64,000 nucleotides of DNA from Diorhabda sublineata. Taxonomy: Eukaryota; Arthropoda; Insecta; Coleoptera; Chrysomelidae. Position 1 is the first letter of the stretch. The number at the start of each line of letters is the position of its first letter. This document shows, in pieces, positions 59,015 to 64,000 of this stretch. Below the pieces are notes generated by a model that saw only the letters and a list, made by a program, of their open reading frames with translations, was not told the origin of the DNA and made no database searches. Where the stretch lies: positions 17,608,001 to 17,672,000 of the forward strand of contig NC_079482.1 of NCBI RefSeq assembly GCF_026230105.1, written 5' to 3'. The position numbers were made by a program, and so were the translations under genes.

Positions 59015-60450
59015 CCCTTTCAATACGATTTTTATTTCAATAATTCATGTAATATTTGTAGCACAAAATATTGATTACTAATTTAGTTTGACAGTAAAAA
59101 CAAGTATTTAAATAACTAATCATGTTATTTATTGATTATTGTAATATATAATAATATTTGGGACATATTGTGCCAATAGTATTGTTGAGTGGACCGTATG
59201 TGCCCCAACATTATTTTATGATAGTAAAATAATGGATCTTATAAAATATATGTTGCACTAAAAAAAACATCATTGTGATTCCACATTACTTTTTTATTAC
59301 ATGTATATAACGTAATCAAAAATGATACTTACTGAGACATTGCAGAGCGCTACTGTGTACATTTGGCAAGTAATCTTTGTCCTCTTTTCTTTTTTGTAAC
59401 TAGAAAATCGTATACATCGTTATCTCGCTTTCTTTCCTGGAATAGGCAGATGATCCCCAGCATTATACATAAATTTGAATCTATTTAAGGGACGTCCTCT
59501 CTTCATTATTATCATATATTCTACTATTGGTATCATAAAATTTATAAACTGCAGATTTGAACGTCTTGTTTCATTGTGAATTATATATGCATTATGTATT
59601 GCAGTCATGAATATCTTGTAGAAAACCTTTCGCCCTATTTGCAGTTTTTTCTATCCGAATCATACTCCCATAAATTCATAATTAAACATAATTGAAACGA
59701 GAAAATAATTTTTTTAATATCATCTTTTACTTTTCTTTCTAAAGTACGAATACTGCTGTGATAGTTGCTTACTAACAAGAAATCTCTAGTGTCTTTCGAA
59801 CTAGTGCAAATTATACTTTCTTCACATAACTTTATTCCACTATGCCCTCTCGGCAGTTTACCAAAATTTTGAAACAATTTTTCTAGTCCTCCTGCACGTT
59901 CCTACGCCAGAACATGGCAGTGTATGTCAAAGGTAGGTTAAGATGAAACATCAGTCAAAACATAAAACTATGCTCGTATTTCAAATTGAACTGGCGAATT
60001 TCTCCACAACTCTTTCACGAAGTGTGCCCTTCTTGTGTGGAATTTTTTTTCAACAGTTTAGAAATCACATCTTGTTCATACTTTTCTACTTCGTTTGATT
60101 GGATTTAGAGAAACATATTGTTTCATTAATTATCTTCCTTTGTATTTTGTCATCATCTCGCCAATTCATTGATACGTACTATCATTACTTCTGTCAAACG
60201 CAACTCCTAAACTACTAAATTCGCATGTCTTCATATTTTCGCCATTGAATTCTTCATCATCAGAAGTAAAGGCATCATCCAAAATTTGTGTCAATGCAGT
60301 ATCTTCAACATCACTTGTAGAATAATCGTCGCTAGATGATTGTATATAGTTTTTATCTATATCACCATCATCACTGTCTTCCTTTTCAAAATTAATATTA
60401 TCAACAATATCATGAAGCTCTTTGTCTGACAAAGGTTTATCCAATTGAAA
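59015..60450 (-). mobile_element. piggyBac-like transposon relic
   Basis: The left (3') terminus is at TTAA (59011-59014) followed by CCCTTTCAATACG, a typical piggyBac-type end and target. Minus-strand coding starts at 60444 with an acidic N-terminus (MDKPLSDKELHDIVDNINFE, then SDDGDIDKNY, QILDDAFTSDDEEF). The middle is lost or scrambled. Coding resumes with LFQNFGKLPRGHSGIK, ICTSSKDTRDFLLVSNYHSS and LERKVKDDIKK. It ends with MTAIHNAYIIHNETRRSNLQ, FMIPIVEYMI and HLPIPGKKAR at about 59422, just before a degraded cysteine-rich tail. Most of the DDD catalytic region is missing. The right terminus was not found; it is probably cut by the Penelope-like element at 60490. Confidence 0.88.
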
Positions 60451-60489
60451 CGAGAAGTTTGAATATATAAGTATATTAGTATTTCTTGT

Positions 60490-61770
60490 TCATAATTTGG
60501 TTCCTTCAATTTCTTATTTTTTAGACCCTTTGATATGTTTATGGTTCTAGATGTTCTTCATTTTAGGTTACTCCTGTTTCAAAATTAGTTTTTTCTCAAT
60601 AATTTTAATATGGAAATGAAATATACAAACAAATTGATGGTTGTGCTAAGGGGACATCCATTTCAAGTGTTATAACACAATTAGTAATGGAGGATCTTCA
60701 GGAAATTATTCTAAGCAAATTTGATATAAATCTTCCATTCTTTTACCGATATGTAGATGATTGGATTACTGCTGTCCCAAAGAATCAAGTTGAGAACATG
60801 AATAAAAACTTCAATTCTTATCACAAAAAACTTCAATTCACAATCGAGGTGCAGCAAAATGATAAAATCAATTTTCTTTATGTCACATTATATAAAATTA
60901 ACAATAACATAAGAACAGAATGGTATTGGAAACCAAATTGGTCGTCAAGATATTTAAACAATTCGTGTTATCATATGTCACAAAAAATATCAGATAGATC
61001 TATATCTACAAGTATCAGATCTTGAATTTAGATGCTTAGCTATTCAAAAAGCAAAAATTGCATTGAAATAAGATAATTATCTGGAAAAAATGATAAACAA
61101 CAGATTCAAGAAAAGAATAAACATTAACTACAATCAATTAAAACACAAAACAGAAAAGAAACATCAAAACATAAAACATTTTTCCTTACCATATGTACAA
61201 GGACTTTCCCAACAATTATCAAATTATTTTAATAAATATGATATTACTATAAGTCATGAAGGACATAATACATTATCCAGTGCTTTGTACTAATTGTCAC
61301 GCTGTCTACATAGGGCAAACATCTCAATATTTATATAATAGACGTCAATACGATAAAAAAATAAAACTGCATTATCGAACCAAGAAATATCCAAAAAACA
61401 TAAATTCAAATATAAAGATTAAAAAATTCTTGGAACGGAATTTAATACACGGAAAAGAGAATTTTTAGAAATGGTTCACATTCATAAAAACTAAAAAGCT
61501 ATGAATGATAAAAGGACCTAAATAATTTAAGTGAAATTTCTAGCTCTATTTTGTGAATTCTAATAAAACTACAAATAATTTGATTGATTAATTACTGCTA
61601 CTGTCAATATCATATTTTGATAAATACTTAAAATAAGTCGGAACGTCAATTTATTTCTATCATTTCAGAATTATTAAAAAAATTTAATTTTGAAACAGAA
61701 GATACCTAAAATCTAGAAACAAATATAAGAAATACAAGAGGCAATTTGAGCTGTAGAGGAAAAAATAAAT
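60490..61770 (+). mobile_element. Penelope-like element (copy 1) with inverted terminal repeats
   Basis: The plus strand carries a reverse-transcriptase 3' half: GTSISSVITQLVMEDLQEII, FFYRYVDDWITAVPKN (catalytic YVDD at 60750-60761, intact), KKLQFTIEVQQNDKINFLYV and TEWYWKPNWSSRYLN. A linker follows (HFSLPYVQGLSQQLSNYFNK), then the GIY-YIG nuclease entry (TNCHAVYIGQTSQYLYNR, about 61285-61340) and a C-terminus (FLERNLIHGKENF, about 61428-61466). An internal deletion of about 75 bp, relative to copy 2, removes the segment before the nuclease. Terminal sequences at 60505-60605 and 61650-61735 are inverted copies of each other (shared core ATTTTGAAACAG), as known for Penelope terminal repeats. 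It is 5' truncated in the reverse transcriptase and inactive. Confidence 0.9.
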
Positions 61771-63764
61771 TTTGTGGGAAGCAATACGTACAATAGAAAG
61801 AAATAAACTTTTTAAAAAATAACAATACATTAACTGAAATTTTTTCTGAAATTTATTGGCTACTGCTGGAGTTTCCGTATCAGCTGTCTCTGAAACATTA
61901 AGTAACTTCAAATCTAAAAAATGACTTGTTTTGTTGGTAACTTTACAAGCACAAACAATTATTTTTGTTATACTCCATGTTTACAAGGTTATATAAAACT
62001 TCTATAAAAATAATATTAATATTCCTAGTTATTTATAAAAATTCTAATCCTAATAAATCTAGTAACTATTATCTAGTGAATAAAACTAGGTAATTAGTAT
62101 CTGTTCTCACTTAATTTTGTTGTAATATAAGCAATCTTTAAATGAAATCGAAATTTCACATCCAATTTCCAGTTATTTTTAACTTCCTCCGCTAATGTGA
62201 AAAAAGACATAGATTTCATTCGAGATATATTCAAATATCTTGACAGTAAGTGAAATAAATGTTCGAGTTGGAAACAGATTTGGATAGTTGAAATAAAAAT
62301 TGTTCGAAACGTAATATTTTATATAATTTATATTAGAGTTCGATTTTAGGATCATCAATCTTCTTGAAATAGATCGACGAATAGGGTATTTGTTTCAAAA
62401 TGACATGTGGTTTCTTCTGGCGAAAAGGTCGAATTCCACAATTCTGGTGAAACCACACAATCAATTCACTATATTCCACATTTCACTTCAATGAGAGAAT
62501 GTTAATAACAGAATGTCATAGTTTGTACAAGTTGGCCAAATAAAGGTATTACTTTTGACTGCAGTTTCAATTAACTGTCACTGTGGCTTTTCCACGATAA
62601 AATATACTTCTTTCATAAAATTGATGCTCTTTTCTTTAGAGAATGAAAAAACTGAATATTTTATGAATTGAAGTTTGAGAAATTATATTTACTTATTACG
62701 ACGGCACTAAGTGAATGAAAAAATTATTCAATTGTTTCTCAATACACATACACATTTATTATATTTAATCAGAATAAGCTATTATTAGTTCCACCTGAAT
62801 ATTTGAGTTTTCAACGGCTACCAACCATAACACAAAACGGGTTTCTTGCGATTACCGGTTCTATAACAAATGTTATATAGAAATAACTAATACGTAGTTT
62901 CAAAAATCATAGAAAACACCCCACGATTCTATAATAGTCACATTAATTTTTTTCATCAGTGTGAACTATTTTTAACACGCTCATATTAGCTTCAAACACT
63001 AATCAAAAACTTCGACAACCTTACCAACCACACCGTTACGACTCGATACAAGTTTCTACAAAATATAGGTATATAAGCAGCGAAGCTATTATACGTGGAT
63101 AATAAAGTTCAAAAAAACTAAAAAACACGATTTTAATGCATATCAAATTGAAAAGCTGGAAATAGTTTTTAAAATGACCGTGAAACAATTAGGAATCGAA
63201 AATACTACTATTATTGTAAAAAAACGCTAGGGGCTTTGTTCCATATTTCATTGGTTACTGTTTTAAGCTTATTTTGAAAGTTATTTTGAACTTTCTAGTT
63301 TGATTTGCTTTGGAAGCGTGCGTTTGAGTTTTCTAAAACTAAATTGATTCTCTTTTCAATTGATTGCTGCTAAAAGAGCATGATTTTTTTTAAACTATAA
63401 TGTATTTCTCCTATATCAGTATGCCTACCGACTTTTTTACAATATTTTCAAACTAGCTTCATAAAACTATGTTTCCTGAATACGGTTATAGTATGAATCG
63501 CAGTTTTGGAAAATGTATTTAAGCACCTTGTTACTACTACAAGCATTCAAGCATTTTGTAAACTATAAAATTGTTTCGAGCAATGAAATATATAATGAAT
63601 ATTTAGAAAAAATGTAATCAAAATACAGAAATACTTTCGTAAATTAAACTAATTATCCATATATAAATAAACACTTCCATTCACATAACTAAAAAATATA
63701 ACAAATCACTTGATAAGTCGAGTGACTGACTACTTACCAAAAATCGATTTTATTTATTAATGTA
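61771..63764. other. 2 kb without recognised gene
   Basis: AT-rich with no coding pattern or known repeat recognised. Confidence 0.5.
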
Positions 63765-64000
63765 ATTTTCTCCAGGGGCAAAACAATCATTCCAACGCTA
63801 CTGTAACTTCTCGTTACCATGCTTGTAGAAGGATTTCTCTTTTGCTTCAAAAGTTTCAGCGATTGCTTCATCATTTGAGCTAAACGACAGAGGTCATATC
63901 TGGACTATACGGTGGATAAGGACGTATGAGACCGTTTTTCCTTGAGTTTTGCATTCAAACGATTCAACAACTCTATACAGTATTCGCTATTGATGATCTG
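63765..64000 (-). mobile_element. mariner-like C-terminal fragment, cut by window edge
   Basis: The minus strand reads SNDEAIAETFEAKEKSFYKH followed by GNEKLQ, a stop, and RWNDCFAPGEN. The catalytic third block (YSPDL-type) lies at about 63910, upstream on this strand. This tail differs from the other mariners in the window, so it is another subfamily. The 5' part lies beyond the window. Confidence 0.8.

Noticed and set aside
1..64000. tRNA, rRNA, CRISPR arrays or bacterial-type operons
   Set aside because: No B-box-like tRNA pattern, rRNA segment or spacer-repeat array was noticed; the only regular repeats are the satellite and the 47 bp minisatellite. A covariance-model search would be decisive.

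Overview
This 64 kb window looks like insect nuclear DNA, probably from a beetle or another insect rich in transposable elements. It is AT-rich and gene-poor. The evidence is introns with GT/AG junctions, many mariner-family relics, Penelope-like elements, Crypton-like recombinases, piggyBac and PIF/Harbinger relics, and several non-LTR retrotransposon clades. There is no bacterial gene organisation: no operons and no dense long ORFs. The assignment to beetles is only an inference from the mobile-element mix.

The one confidently recognised host gene part is an internal exon of an FRL/FMNL-type formin (52716-52990, minus strand). It encodes the C-terminal end of the actin-nucleating FH2 domain. 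No other formin exon was found, so most of the window is plausibly the large intron or introns of this gene and/or flanking DNA. The 5' end of the intron that follows this exon merges, within about five bases of the splice donor, into a 3.2 kb tandem array (49521-52710). The array has a 145 bp monomer organised into a 435 bp three-monomer higher-order repeat.

A second candidate host gene, also on the minus strand, is suggested by three small phase-compatible exons ending in an acidic C-terminus (44474-45095). They sit between two 275 bp inverted repeats. A further candidate exon lies at 47542-47624, and an unidentified membrane-protein-like exon at 10791-11116.

Layout: 0-5.4 kb holds mariner relics, a Crypton-like recombinase with a 54 nt intron, and two perfect hairpins. 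5.4-8.9 kb is unrecognised AT-rich DNA. 8.9-12.3 kb has a LINE relic, the membrane-like exon and a mariner. 14.5-16.7 kb is a Penelope-like element split by an inverted-repeat insertion. 18.6-20 kb is a second Penelope-like element split by a Harbinger relic. 21-31 kb is LINE and mariner debris. 33.1-34.2 kb is a mariner with both ends. 35.7-36.5 kb is a long-TIR element. 39 kb has a 47 bp tandem repeat. 41.7-47.2 kb has a LINE, mariners and the inverted-repeat exon block. 49.5-53 kb has the satellite and formin exon. 54-64 kb has Crypton, Penelope, piggyBac, Harbinger-MITE and mariner remnants.

No rRNA, tRNA or CRISPR was recognised. Almost all mobile elements are visibly dead (stops, deletions, mutated catalytic residues). 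The interesting signals are structural: the satellite at a splice site, shared deletion breakpoints, nested insertions and captured or enclosed exons. All family calls were made by eye, without database searches.
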